Positions 32,236-42,530 of a stretch of 64,000 bases of DNA are shown here, piece by piece. The translations under genes were made by a program, and so were the position numbers. Under the pieces are notes generated by a model. It was given only the letters and a program-made list of their open reading frames with translations. It had not been told where the DNA came from and ran no database searches. Within the stretch, counting starts at the first letter, position 1. The number at the start of each line of letters is the position of its first letter. The DNA is from Haematococcus lacustris (lineage: Eukaryota; Chlorophyta; Chlorophyceae; Chlamydomonadales; Haematococcaceae), in NCBI GenBank assembly GCA_030144725.1, contig JASKMD010000002.1, forward strand, positions 1,832,255-1,896,254. The letters are read 5' to 3'.

Positions 32236-33567
32236 CACTAATATTATACAGGAAGAAGGCCAAGGAGTTGAACCAGCACCCAGCCCTGCGTGGCGTCAGG
32301 CGTGTGCGCCTCACCCACCACCGCTCCTCCTTCTGGCGCTTCCACACCTCAGGCGTGGCGGACGATGGGGTGTGCACCATAGAGTGCATGCTACTCTTCC
32401 TCAGGGCCCTGCTGCAGCATGTGAGTGACCTGAGTGCCCAGCAGCACGACAAAACAAAACAAAGCAGCACCAGCAGCACCAGCAGCAGCAACAGGCGCAG
32501 CCACAGCGTCGGCAGGGGGTCCAGCTGGGGGGTCAGCAGCAGGTGAGGGGGGGCTGGGCCAGCCCGGCACTTGAAGAGCAGCAGCCAGGGTACAGCAGCA
32601 GATACAGGATTGCCCTAGGCCACCCCAATGCACTCTCAACCATCGTCTTAGTGATTGCTATGTTGTTCATCGCGTCATGTCGTTTAGCGATGGGCGATGT
32701 GTGTCGTTTAGTTGAGTCGTGGGCGATCCACCCAATTCGCCTTTCATAGAAATAGCAACTGCAGCAGCAGCCAGAGCAGCAGCAGGGTAGTGGGACATGA
32801 AACATCACAACACATAAGTGAAACACCACAACAGCAACAAGTAGCGACGCCAGTGAGTTTCAGCAGCGCACAAGGCAAGGTGCCCTGGCAGGTGGGTAGG
32901 GCTGCGGCAGGTGGCTCAGCTCCTGTCAGCTCCTGTCAGCATCACGCACGCCCCTGCCTGTATGCCTGGCTGCCTGTGCGCCCAGGGCAAAATTGGTAGC
33001 ACTGCCACGCCTGGCCCTGAGCAAGATGTGCATAATGGGAGGAGCAGCTCCACACCCTTCCTGTTCCCAGAAGCAGTGCCGCAGCCAGCCCCTACCAGCA
33101 TAGCCAGTCAGCCACAGCCTGACGCAACGCGTGGGCCACAAGCAGCTCCACAGGCCCAGCCACAGCTAACACCACAGCCAGCACCGCAGCCAGCACTACA
33201 GCCAGCACCAGCCAGCCAGCACCAGCCTGAGGTGGAGGGTGTGGTGCAGCCAGCATCACACCCAGCAACACAGGCCCAGCCACAAGCCCAGCCACGGGCC
33301 CAGCCGCTGGCCCCACCTTCCCCTGACCTGCACGCCTATGACGACCTGATGTGGTTCTTTGCACAGCAGCACCGGCACATCCAGCAGCAGGCCGTCCTCA
33401 AGCTGCAGCAGCGCAAGGACCGCAAGCGCAAGGTGAGCCACCAGGGTCTGAGAGGTGGCGGCAGGTGGAAGCAGGCAGGGAGGGGAGACTGTGGCTTGCA
33501 GTACAGCATCAAAGCTGTCACTGCTGACCACGTGGGTGAATTTGTGTGCTGCCCCAAACTGAGCTAG
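29634..33567 (+). CDS. DTW-domain protein (DTWD-like tRNA-uridine aminocarboxypropyltransferase)
   Basis: Exons in matching phase: 29634-29791, 30181-30289, 30742-30803, 31452-31577 and 32252-32420; a later exon ends near 33432 and the last probably reaches TAG at 33567. A zinc-binding pair CPKC...CYDC is formed across the first splice. KNTGVHAAIIAPEDV matches the ST-A-H block, AVVLFPSDDAVEV the central strand, and IIDSKWKKAKELNQHP carries the DTW signature with Ser and Lys in the middle positions (D-S-K-W). RVRLTHHRSSFWRFHTSG and TIECMLLFLRALLQH are the next conserved blocks. YDDLMWFFAQQH near 33340 is the C-terminal block, preceded by a Pro/Gln-rich insert of about 100 residues. Relatives add the acp3 group to uridine in tRNA. 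The join between 32420 and about 32990 is uncertain. Confidence 0.8.
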
Positions 33568-33863
33568 CACAGACAAGGACAAGGAAGGAACAAAGCAAGG
33601 AGCAGACCAGAGGCTAGGCTGGTACTGGAGTGGCAGGGTTCCCAGGTACCCATCTCTGCTCAGATGTAGTGTGATCTCTGCTCAGCTGTCCTGAGCTGTC
33701 CTGAGCTTTCCTAGCCCGGTTTTTCTCCTTCTCAAAGCCACCGAAGTGTGTATGCTTGTGCAACCTGTGGCCTGCATGCTGTCTGGGTTGCACAGGCTGC
33801 CACCGACGAGGGAGCGTGTGCAGAGGGGCCATGACAGCGCTGAGGAGTCCCCCTACTCCAGAT

Positions 33864-33934
33864 ACTAGTATATGCTGTTAGTGGCTACTACTGGTCCGGC
33901 TCAAATGGAGGCCCTAGTGAGGGACAAGGGGGCT
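33864..33934 (+). mobile_element. Solo Fanzor right end
   Basis: The fragment begins in the loop of the long hairpin (ACTAGTATATGCTG) and continues to the same terminus, GGGACAAGGGGGCT. The upstream half of the hairpin is absent. It lies about 300 bp after the DTW-domain gene. Confidence 0.75.
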
Positions 33935-34629
33935 AACTACACAGCGGGCGCTCTGAGCGTGGCAAACACGTCCCGGTCACACACCTCTCACATGTGTAAC
34001 TCGTATCTGCACAACGATCGTCCTTCAGCGATGTATCCCAGTCTCACATCCCAGTCTCACATCCCAGTCTCGTATCCCAGTCTCACATGTGTAACTCGTA
34101 TCTGCACAACGATCGTCCTTCAGCGATGTCCAGCGCTGCTGCTCAGCCCAGCCAACCGGGTGTTCGAAGACAGGGGGGCAGGCTTGGCGTGTATGTACGA
34201 GTGCTGCATCGTCCGCGAACCGTTGGGACCCGGGCGGCCTTGAGACGGCCAACATCTGCCAGACGGATGTTTGAGTGTGAGAAGGGTGCATGTGAGAACC
34301 TTCCGTGTGAGATGTGTTGAAAACCGGCGACCTGCCTGCCCACGTCGTGCTTAGTTCCAGCGAACTGGCCAGGCTTGCACAAAAACCATCCCAACATCGC
34401 CAGCCCAGCCACCATCCCATAGTTTTTTCGCCGGCTACCCGAGACAAGCTGGTGAGTCTGCGCGCAGTGCGCTGTGCCATACCGAAGAGCTCGCGAGTTC
34501 ATACAAACCTCGCAACCTCACATTCTTGTGCCGTTGCTCCCTCTTGTGCCGTTGCGCCCTCGTGCTTGCTTTCAGTAGCTACCCGCAAGTGTGCAGCACA
34601 CGCGTGAATTGCACATCGTACCTCCCACA
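33935..34629. other. Spacer with a tandem duplicate, upstream of Ser-rich gene 1
   Basis: A segment of about 55 bp (CTCACATGTGTAACTCGTAT onward) occurs twice at about 33988-34035 and 34083-34130, separated by CATCCCAGTCT repeats. No gene is supported; the ATG of the next gene is at 34630. Confidence 0.5.
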
Positions 34630-36469
34630 ATGCCTTGGTACGTGACCGCGACGCTGCTATGTCTGTCAGCGCCAATTTCAAAGCATCGTGCACCAGACCA
34701 GCTGTGCAGCGCTAGTTATTTCCCAGGCCCACTGCCCTTGCCCTCAGCTTGCATTCCTGGCCTTTATCCCATCCTGATGTTGAACCATCTTTACAAAGAG
34801 CATGGCTGTCATGAGACTATCGACTCTATTGAGGCTTTGACATTAGCTCAGGCACACAGAGCAACACTGTTGCAGATGATGAGCCAAGCAGAGGAAGCAT
34901 TGCCAGTTAGCTTTCACAACAAACATCAGTGCCTCTGACCCAATGCTGGCCAGTCAGGATAGCCTCTGCTGCGCCTGTACTTTTGGCCAGACCACAGCTT
35001 TGGGATGCTGCTATGGGATCGGCCTCCAGTTTTGTGCCCAAGTTATGAAGGTGCTGAACTATCACCACATTGCTTGCTGTGCTGTACCCTGCTGTGTGCT
35101 CAGGAGAACAAGTCCTGCTCCGGTCCATGAACCTGGCCCAGCAAAAAACACTGGCTTTCCCTCCCCAGCCCACTCAACGGCAGGCGAGGGTTGCTCAGCC
35201 ATCCCGCTTGAACTCCTGCCCACCAAAGAAAGCATGATGTGGGGGCAGCAGGAGGTGTCGCAGGCGCTGGGTGAGAGGGAGGCCCTTGACATATGTGGGC
35301 ATGGCCACGCTCAGATCATATTGACCACCTCGCTCACAGCCATTCCCTCAGCCCAGCCTGGCACAGCAAGTCAGCCGCCAGTCCAGCCACGCTCAAGCCA
35401 GGCCGGACAGCAGCTCTCTTCTCATACCTGTCTCTATGCCACAGCCATCCCAGCGCCTCGTTCGAGCCATGCCCACACAGAAAACCCGGTCGCGGGTCAG
35501 TTGTGCATCTTCAGCTCGTCGTCATCACTGCGGTCCCTCGACCTTGGCGATGCGCTGCCTCATGATGCCGGTTCCGGGTGCAGCGGGACACTTTTTCCCC
35601 AGCAAGGAAGGTCCCCGGACTATGTTGTCAACAACGTACGAGGTCCGGTGCTGCGTCGAGCTAGCCGGAGTGCGATGATGGACCACTCACCCACAGTCGC
35701 AGATGCCTCCCTGCCCCGGCGTGGTGTTAGCCGGAAGTGCAGCTTCATGCTTCCCGCTCCAACTCCACGCCAGTCCGGTGGCTGTTCCGGGCGCGTCTCG
35801 GACAGCGCCCTCACCACTGAGATTGTCGCCACCGCCCTAGCGGACTCGGCAGCCATGTGTGACAGCGGCGGGAGCTCTTTCCGGCGGAAAAGCGTGGAGC
35901 AGTCGGCACCGACTTTCCCGCTCCGTTCTGCGCGCAATCGGTGCAGCACTGAAATCGACCTCGTGATCGCTAGGAGTGGCAACAGCAGCTGCAGCGGCAG
36001 CCTGCCCCCCATCACCAACATGCAAGCTTCGAGCAGCCCCCTGCTCCACCGCCTTGCCTGTCTGCACAGCACCAGCTTCACTGCTGGAAAGACTGCCAGC
36101 CTGTCAGGAGCTGCCGCCCCCTCTCATGATGACCGACAGCAGCAGCAGCAGCAGCAGCAGCATCTGAGCCATCTGTGCCCCACTGCAGCCCCAGAGTGCC
36201 ACTCAGGCTCAGGCCTTGCCAGGCGTGCCATCCCGCTGCGCACCAGGAGTTTCAGCCGGGTGCCTAGCATGCTGCAGCAAGACGCCGTGTGCCATCAAGC
36301 CATACCCAGCAGTGGTAGCACGCACACTTTGAACATGGGCACTGCGCTGGTGGCTTGGCTGCAGAAGCCGTCGCTGCATCAATGCTCGCTTGGCAGTGAG
36401 GAGGGTCAGGAGGCTGTGCTGCCAGAAGAGCAGGGTGTGGCAGCTGGTGGCGTGAGGAAGTGTAGCTAG
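34630..36469 (+). CDS. Ser-rich protein of unknown function, paralogue 1
   Basis: A tiny first exon (ATG at 34630, donor GTACGT at 34638) is proposed because gene 2 has the same arrangement (ATG 39570, GTACGT 39578) within a conserved CACCTCCCACCATG-like context. The main exon is open to TAG at 36469. Conserved blocks shared with gene 2, in order, are DHSP..ASLP, RKCSF.LP, CDSGG..FRR.S, SCSGSLPPI, STSFTAGKTA.LSG, LRT.SF.R.PSM and LNMGTALVAWL.KP. The pattern of short Ser/Arg clusters in a disordered chain suggests a phosphorylated regulatory protein, but no domain is recognised. A CAG run encodes eight or nine Gln at about 36138. Middle exon boundaries are unresolved. Confidence 0.55.
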
Positions 36470-36867
36470 CTAAGTGCGCACTAGTCTGTTGGCCGAGCGG
36501 TAAGCGAGAGGAAGCTGGCTTGCGGAGAAGAGGAACTAGGTGAGGGTCATGCAGGAGGCGGAAACCAGCTGGCCTTGGCACCCATGGTACATTGGATTCA
36601 AATGCACCCAGTAGCCCGCCATGCTGAGTTCTTGTCGTTGTGAAGCCGTTGGTTGCTCATGCCTGTCTGCAGACTCAGCGCAACCAGCACTAGCACAACC
36701 AGCATGTCACGAGCAATAGATGCAGAGGCAGCATGTTTCCAGGGCTGAGTGAGTTGGTGCCGGCCAGGGAGCCAGAGGGGTCAGGTGGCTGGGGGTGCCA
36801 CACTGGGTTGGCTCCCTACTGCTGCCGTGTGATGAGGCTACAGGAGAACACGGCCTGCAGGGTGTCT

Positions 36868-37295
36868 AGGGCCAGCCTGGGCGCGCACCCCTCAGCTGCC
36901 AGGCTGCACCTTGCTTGGCTGCACACTGGCTCAGAGTGCACCGTGATGAGGGTGTCAGGCTCATTGTATGACACACTGTTGTGCACTGCCACCACACCTT
37001 GCTGAATAAAGGGCCATAGTGCCCAGCACACTTTGCATGGCACTGTGTGGAGACCACAACCCACCTTCGTTATCATAGTCATCTTCACGAGAGTAGGTCA
37101 CCCAGCGCTGTGCATGGTGTGCTTGGGAAGATATGCGTGATTTTGACAGGTGTACACATTGACCATGCACCAGCGTGTTGTGGAACCAGCATGACAGGGA
37201 CAGATGCACTGGACGAACAGTGATTGAACCTGCAAACTGTAGGGGTGTTGTGAGAGGCTGTTGCTGGACACCTTAGTAGCTAGCTAAGTGATACT
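36868..37295. repeat. 428-bp duplicated segment, copy 1
   Basis: It matches 42103-42530 with no length difference and about 12 mismatches (about 97% identity). It lies about 400 bp downstream of the stop of Ser-rich gene 1. The minus strand has an open frame (VGCGLHTVPCKVCWALWPF), but most differences between the two copies would change residues, so coding is not supported. Confidence 0.85.
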
Positions 37296-37615
37296 AGCTA
37301 GGGCTACCTGTTGAAACAGAATATTACCTGCCAGGCCCGGAGTGATACGTGTTTTGTTTTTCATGCGTGGCTGACTCGATGGCATTTGGATCCTGGGCCC
37401 TGCACCTTGCACCGAACATATACACTGCCATGTTCCACTTTGTTACACTGCTCGTCGTGCGCCACCTCGTTGTGGTAGAGATGCTTGCTAGGGATGAGAG
37501 AGCTCTTCTTTGACATTATCAGGACGGTGTGCTTTTAATACGCTTCGACTTGCACATGCGTTGCTGATGCAGTTCGTTAGTTACTTCGTGTCGCGTAAGA
37601 GCAAGCTGTGGTTAC

Positions 37616-37876
37616 AGCCCCCTTGTCCCTCACTAGGGCCTCCATTTGAGCCGGACCAGTAGTAGCCATTAACAGCATATGCTAGTGACCAATACTGGTC
37701 CGACTCAAGGTGGTGTTAATGGGCTGTGTGGAGTAAACCCAGTGCACATGGACATGGTGCATGAGTGCCTACCACCTACATCATTGCCTGACCGCGGAGG
37801 GCTGTTGCGTAGAGTTGGCATGACAAAACATGCACTAATGTAAGCTGATAACAGCTCAAGAAGGGGGCACACACTA
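37616..37876 (-). ncRNA. Candidate guide-RNA scaffold at the Fanzor right end, copy 3
   Basis: Minus-strand counterpart of 12286-12547, ending at 37616 with the same terminus. The long hairpin is at 37646-37708. One stem position that is G-U in copies 1 and 2 is A-U here (CGGGCCAG becomes CGGACCAG), so pairing is kept. The apical stem is weaker (TTAATG in place of CTAGTG). Confidence 0.4.
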
Positions 37877-39041
37877 CTGCGCCACAGCAGGCTGCTGCTG
37901 CTGCTGGGCCTTGGGAGGCTTGTCTCGCAGCCGTTGGTAGCCCAGGCCAGGGTACTCCTTGCCCTTGGCTGGCAGCGCTCCCTGGTCTGGCCAGTAGCAC
38001 AGCTCCAGCGGGCGCCACCTGCTCTCCCCGATGCGCTGCATGTTCAGCGCTGCATTGCAGTCCCTGTCCAGCCACCTGCCTGGCTGTGGTGCTGGCTTGG
38101 CCTTGGCAGCCTTGGTGGGCTGGGTAGGCTCAGCTGCCTGCTCAGCCTTGGTGCGCTTGCTGCCCTTGGCTGGCGGGGGAGTGCTGGGCCCTGGCTCTGA
38201 GGTTGCTGGCTGTGTGGCTGCCTGGCTGCTGCGCGGGGCCTGTGGGGGCCTTCGGGGGGCCACTGCCGGGCACCACATCAGGCCCCTCACTGGCTGGCCA
38301 CGCTGCTGGCTCCAGGCTGGGCGCACCAGGTGCTGTTCCACCTGCCCTGCTGGGGGCTTCCAGCCTGCACGCCTGGTGGGCTGCTCATGGTCCAGCTCCT
38401 CCTCACATGGCTGCTGGCCATTCACTGCTGAGCTGACACGGGTGGTGCGGTGCTCATCCACTAGCACCACCCTGTCCCGCCGCTGGCCTGCGCCCCTGGG
38501 CCTGCACACCACCTTGCAGCAGGCATGCAGCACCGCATCAGCACCCCACCCACCCCCAGTGCCAATGCCAGCTGCGCCAAAGAAGACCACCAGCTGCTTG
38601 GCATGCCCATGGCGTTCCATAGACATCTCCGCCATGTCCTTCTCCAACTGCAGCCATGCACACAAGGCCCACACATGGTGGCTGACATGGTGCCACCGGA
38701 CACACACCACCTCCCAGTCCCTTACCCTCCCTCCCATGGACACCTCCCACCACCTCTCAGTCCCTTACCCTCCCTCCCACCCACCCTCACTTCCTTGAAG
38801 AACTGCTCCAGCGCCCGGTCCTGGGCTCCGTACAGCCTCAGCCGCTGCCGTGCCCACTTGGGGTCCAGGTACACCTCCCACACCGCATCCCAGGTGGCCA
38901 GGGTGACGGTGATGTGCTTCAAGTTGCCCTCCAGGGAGGTGCCGGCTGAGCTGGCTGCTGCCAGGTGCAGGAGGTGGGGCTTGATTGGTGCTAGCCACCG
39001 CTCGGTGTCACGGCGGGCATTGTTCAGGCCGCTGGCACGCT
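37877..39041 (-). pseudogene. Fanzor-type nuclease, copy 3, 5'-truncated
   Basis: Two exons: 39041-38791 and 38648-37877, with a 142-bp GT-AG intron at the same position as in copy 2 (QFFKE / LEKDMAEM). The second exon holds VDEHRTT (RuvC-II) and LDRDCNAALNMQRIGE (RuvC-III), and keeps Trp after GESR where copy 2 has a stop, so the C-terminal tail to PAVAQ is intact. The sequence breaks at about 39041, in VKRASGLNNARRD, so RuvC-I (GIDPG) and everything before it are lost. Upstream sequence is unrelated. It cannot encode a complete nuclease as it stands. Identity to copy 2 is high, including in the intron. Confidence 0.75.
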
Positions 39042-39569
39042 TTACCTCTCAAATGCAAACCCCTTATTGCGAAGCTTGCCCGTGTTGACCCACCTGGCCC
39101 AGTTCTGGCTCAGTGCTGGCTCTGAGCTACAATCTAAAAGAGGCCAGAACAAGCCGGCACGGCAGGCAGAATGTTGATGAGTACAGCTGAGACATACTGA
39201 TGAAAGCTTGGAGGACGAACATGAGGGATGGAGGGGTATTATTTTTGGGATTGGCAACATGCAAAACTTGGAAATCTGAGATTTGAGAGTGACGTGGCGG
39301 TGTACGGCCACCTCACGTCCATGTCCTTACCCACGTACCCACCCTTAAAGCAGCACCGCACTCTACACTTCTGCGAAAGTGGGTTTGGGCTGCCACCGTA
39401 CACTCCTCGTTAGCTCGGGAGCACATCACGAGCTGTTCCGGTCACAAGGTATCACCAACGTGCGCTCGCTGAGAATTGTAGCGGCACCTCACCCTGCTGC
39501 GCCACCATGTCTTTTTAGGGGCCCTGTATTAGCGAAGTGCGAGCAGCACATCGTCTCTCACCTCCCACC

Positions 39570-41935
39570 ATGTCTTGGTACGTCTCCTCCCTTCGTTACT
39601 TGCTAAACCACCACCACCTAGCTTGCTGTATTGCACCCTGCTGTGTGCTCTGTCCTGCTCCAGCCCCCTTGTCCCTCACTAGGGCCTCCATTTGAGCCGG
39701 TCCATGTTGTGACCAGGGTTAGCAGGTTGTCACTGAGCCATGCCCTGCCCTGCCCAGACTGAAACCTCCCGGCCCGCACCTCCAGGCCATGCCGACTGAG
39801 CATCCTGACGTCATTGTGATGTACCAGTGCAACACCTGTCCTGCTCTAGTCAATGAACCTGGCCCCATGAGTGTTCAACAGTCGCATATGCAGCAGCCAT
39901 GTGTCCTGGCAATCCATATGCTTGTCTGCGCCCGTGTCCAGCTAGACCAGCCACACACCTGATTGTAAACTCAGGGTGTGTTTCAGGTAATCTGTGCAAT
40001 GAGTGCCGGCAACCAGCACTGGTCAAAGCACCCAGCACTAGTGAACCCCATGCTGGTGTGCATGTTGCATCAGCTAAAGACTCAGGGCAGGGGAGGCAGT
40101 GTTGCCCTGGGCATGTACCCAACCCTGAGTCTGCCAGGCCCAACCGCTTCTAGGGGCTTTGCACCCAAGTGAATGAGCAAACCCACATGTTACACCTTGT
40201 GGCCATGCATGCATGCTAGCCACTTGGGTATGCCAAGGTGGAGCTCAGCACCACTGTCCTTGCTGTTTTTGCAACTGCATCTTTGCAGTAGCTGTAGTAT
40301 ACACGTAACTCAGATGCATCTGTAGCTGAGCCCTGGCTGTAGCTGTGTCCTTGCTGTTGCTGCACCTGTATCCAAGCAGCAAGCTCGTTGATCGCTGATG
40401 TTATCGGTATCAATGAAGTATGGATTGCTGATGTTAGCGGTATCCATGAAGTATGGATTGCTGATGTTAGCGGTGCCTATGTCACTGCTGTGGGACCATG
40501 GACTGATTGTGAAGCCCATCATGTTCTCTGTACTCGCTCCTGCCTGGCGGGTTGTACTTCTGGCACCAACACCGCTACAAGTTCCCTTGCTCGCCGTTGG
40601 AGCATGCGGGGGAGTAGCTGCCATGTTACTGTCAACAGAAAGCTGCGAGGCTCTTGACCAGTGCTAGGCAGCCTTTAAGCAGACAAGCCACTATTGCCAC
40701 TACTGTGCTGAATGGTCACAACCCTGCTGCCTGCATCCTTCCTTGTCTGCAGTGCCGGCAGCCCTACCTGGGTGCAGGAACCATGCCCCGCTTCTCAACT
40801 GGCTAGTGCTCGCCCAACCCAGCCCTTCCAGCAAGACCCTGCTCGCTCCCGCCTCCACAACTCAGCCACCTCAGAGCCTTGGTCCAGCCACGACAGCTCA
40901 ATGGCTGGCCACATCCGCAGCCTCAGCTCCGCGTCGTCGCAACGGATCCTGCAAGTCGGTGACGAGCTGCCTCCTGATGCCGAATCCGGGTGCGGCGGGA
41001 CGCTCATCTCCCTCCGTCCTGCCTCACCCGCGTTAGTGGAGTGGCCGGAGCACGAGTCCCTCGACAATCTGCTCAATAAAACACGAACTCCAGCGGGTCG
41101 TCAGGGCAACCCTCGTACGATGCTCGACCACTCGCCCGCAGCCGTCGAAGCCTCTCTGCCCAGCATGTCTCGAGGCATGGCTCGGAAGTGCAGTTTTCTG
41201 CTCCCATCACAATCTCCCCGCCACGCTGGTGGTGCTACCGCGCGCTCCCCCAGCGGCGTCCCCGACACTACGGCTCTTGCCCCCGCCCCCGCGGACCTGG
41301 CAGCCCTCTGCGACAGCGGCGGCCAGCCATTTCGACGAAGAAGCATCGAGCTGCCCAGGCCCGCCTCTGCACTCCGCTCTACTCGCGGCTCAGGGCGCCG
41401 GGGCAGCGTGGAAAGCCACTTCATGACGCCAAAGAGTGGCAGCATTAGCAACGGCAGCTGCAGCGGAAGCTTGCCCCCAATCGCCAGCTTGCAAGCTCCC
41501 AGCACCCCAACGCTCAACCGCCTGGCTAGTCTGCGCAGCACCAGCTTTACTGCAGGGAAGACTGCCTGCCTTTCGGGAACTGCCAGCCCCTCCCATGACA
41601 ATTGGCAGCAGCACCAGCTGAGTCAGCCCCTTCCCACTGCACTTCCAGAGAGTGACCCAGTAGCAGGCCCTGCCAGGCATGCCGCTGCCCTGCGAACCAA
41701 GAGCTTTAACCGGCTGCCCAGCATGCGGCTGCAGGAAGCCACTTCCCCTCAGGCCTTGCCCTGTGGCAGCAGCAAAAGCGGCAGCTCGCATCCGCTGAAC
41801 ATGGGCACGGCGCTGGTGGCTTGGTTGACGAAGCCGGTGCCGCCCCGCAGGACTCCCAGCAGCTCAGGGGTGGAAGAGGCTGAGCAGGCTCTGGGGCAAG
41901 GGACGATGGCTGGCAGTTGGAGGCAGTACAAGTAG
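39570..41935 (+). CDS. Ser-rich protein of unknown function, paralogue 2
   Basis: The main exon is open from about 40712 to TAG at 41935. It contains RILQVGDELPPDAESGCGGT, ASLPSMSRGMARKCSFLLP, CDSGGQPFRRRS, GSCSGSLPPIASLQAPSTP, RSTSFTAGKTACLSG and HPLNMGTALVAWLTKP, collinear with paralogue 1 at roughly half identity. The proposed first exon (39570-39577) mirrors that of gene 1. Between them lies a solo Fanzor right end (39662-39700) and a 33-bp tandem repeat, so the intron has been invaded. There is no recognised domain, signal peptide or membrane helix. The strongest conservation is in short Ser/Arg motifs and the C-terminal LNMGTALVAWL block. Confidence 0.55.
39662..39700 (-). mobile_element. 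Solo Fanzor right-end fragment
   Basis: About 39 bp reading, on the minus strand, from CCGGCTCAAATGGAGG to the terminus GGGACAAGGGGGCT. The rest of the hairpin is missing. It lies inside the presumed first intron of Ser-rich gene 2. Confidence 0.65.
40395..40470. repeat. 33-bp tandem repeat
   Basis: Two and a half units of a 33-bp motif beginning CTGATGTTAGCGGTATC. It lies upstream of the main exon of Ser-rich gene 2. Confidence 0.8.
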
Positions 41936-42102
41936 CGGGGAGGAGCATCTGCCCTGGTCACGCCCAGGCACAATGCGCTGGCAGAGATGGCTCCTCCTCC
42001 TGCCTGTTGGTACTTGTCTGATCAAGTGCTGCACACCGATGTCGCCGTGAAAACCAGCCGTGTTAGCCACAGCATGGGTATGCAGGGTGTCCAGCCCCCA
42101 AC

Positions 42103-42530
42103 AGGGCCAGCCTGGGCGCGCACCCCTCAGCTGCCAGGCTGCACCTTGCTTGGCTGCACACTGGCACAGAGTGCAACGTGGGGAGGGTGTCAGGCTCCTT
42201 GTATGACACACTGTTGTGCACTGCCACCACACCTTGCTGTATAAAGGGCCACAGTGCCCAGCACATTTTGCATGGCACTGTGTGGAGACCACAACCCACC
42301 TTCGTCATCATAGTCATCTTCACGAGAGTAGGTCACCCAGCGCTGTGCATGGTGTGCTTGGGAAGATATGCGTGATTTTGACAGGTGTACACATTGACCA
42401 TGCACCAGCGTGTTGCAGAACCAGCATGACAGGGACAGATGCACTGGACGAACAGTGATTGAACCTGCAAGCTGTAGGGGTGTTGTGAGAGGCTGTTGCT
42501 GGACACCTTAGTAGCTAGCTAAGTGATACT
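42103..42530. repeat. 428-bp duplicated segment, copy 2
   Basis: Counterpart of 36868-37295, starting about 168 bp after the stop of Ser-rich gene 2. Identity ends sharply at GTGATACT in both copies. Confidence 0.85.

Noticed and set aside
36816..37088. Minus-strand ORF in the 428-bp duplicate (VGCGLHTVPCKVCWALWPF)
   Set aside because: Most differences between the two copies alter residues, which is not the pattern of a maintained protein.
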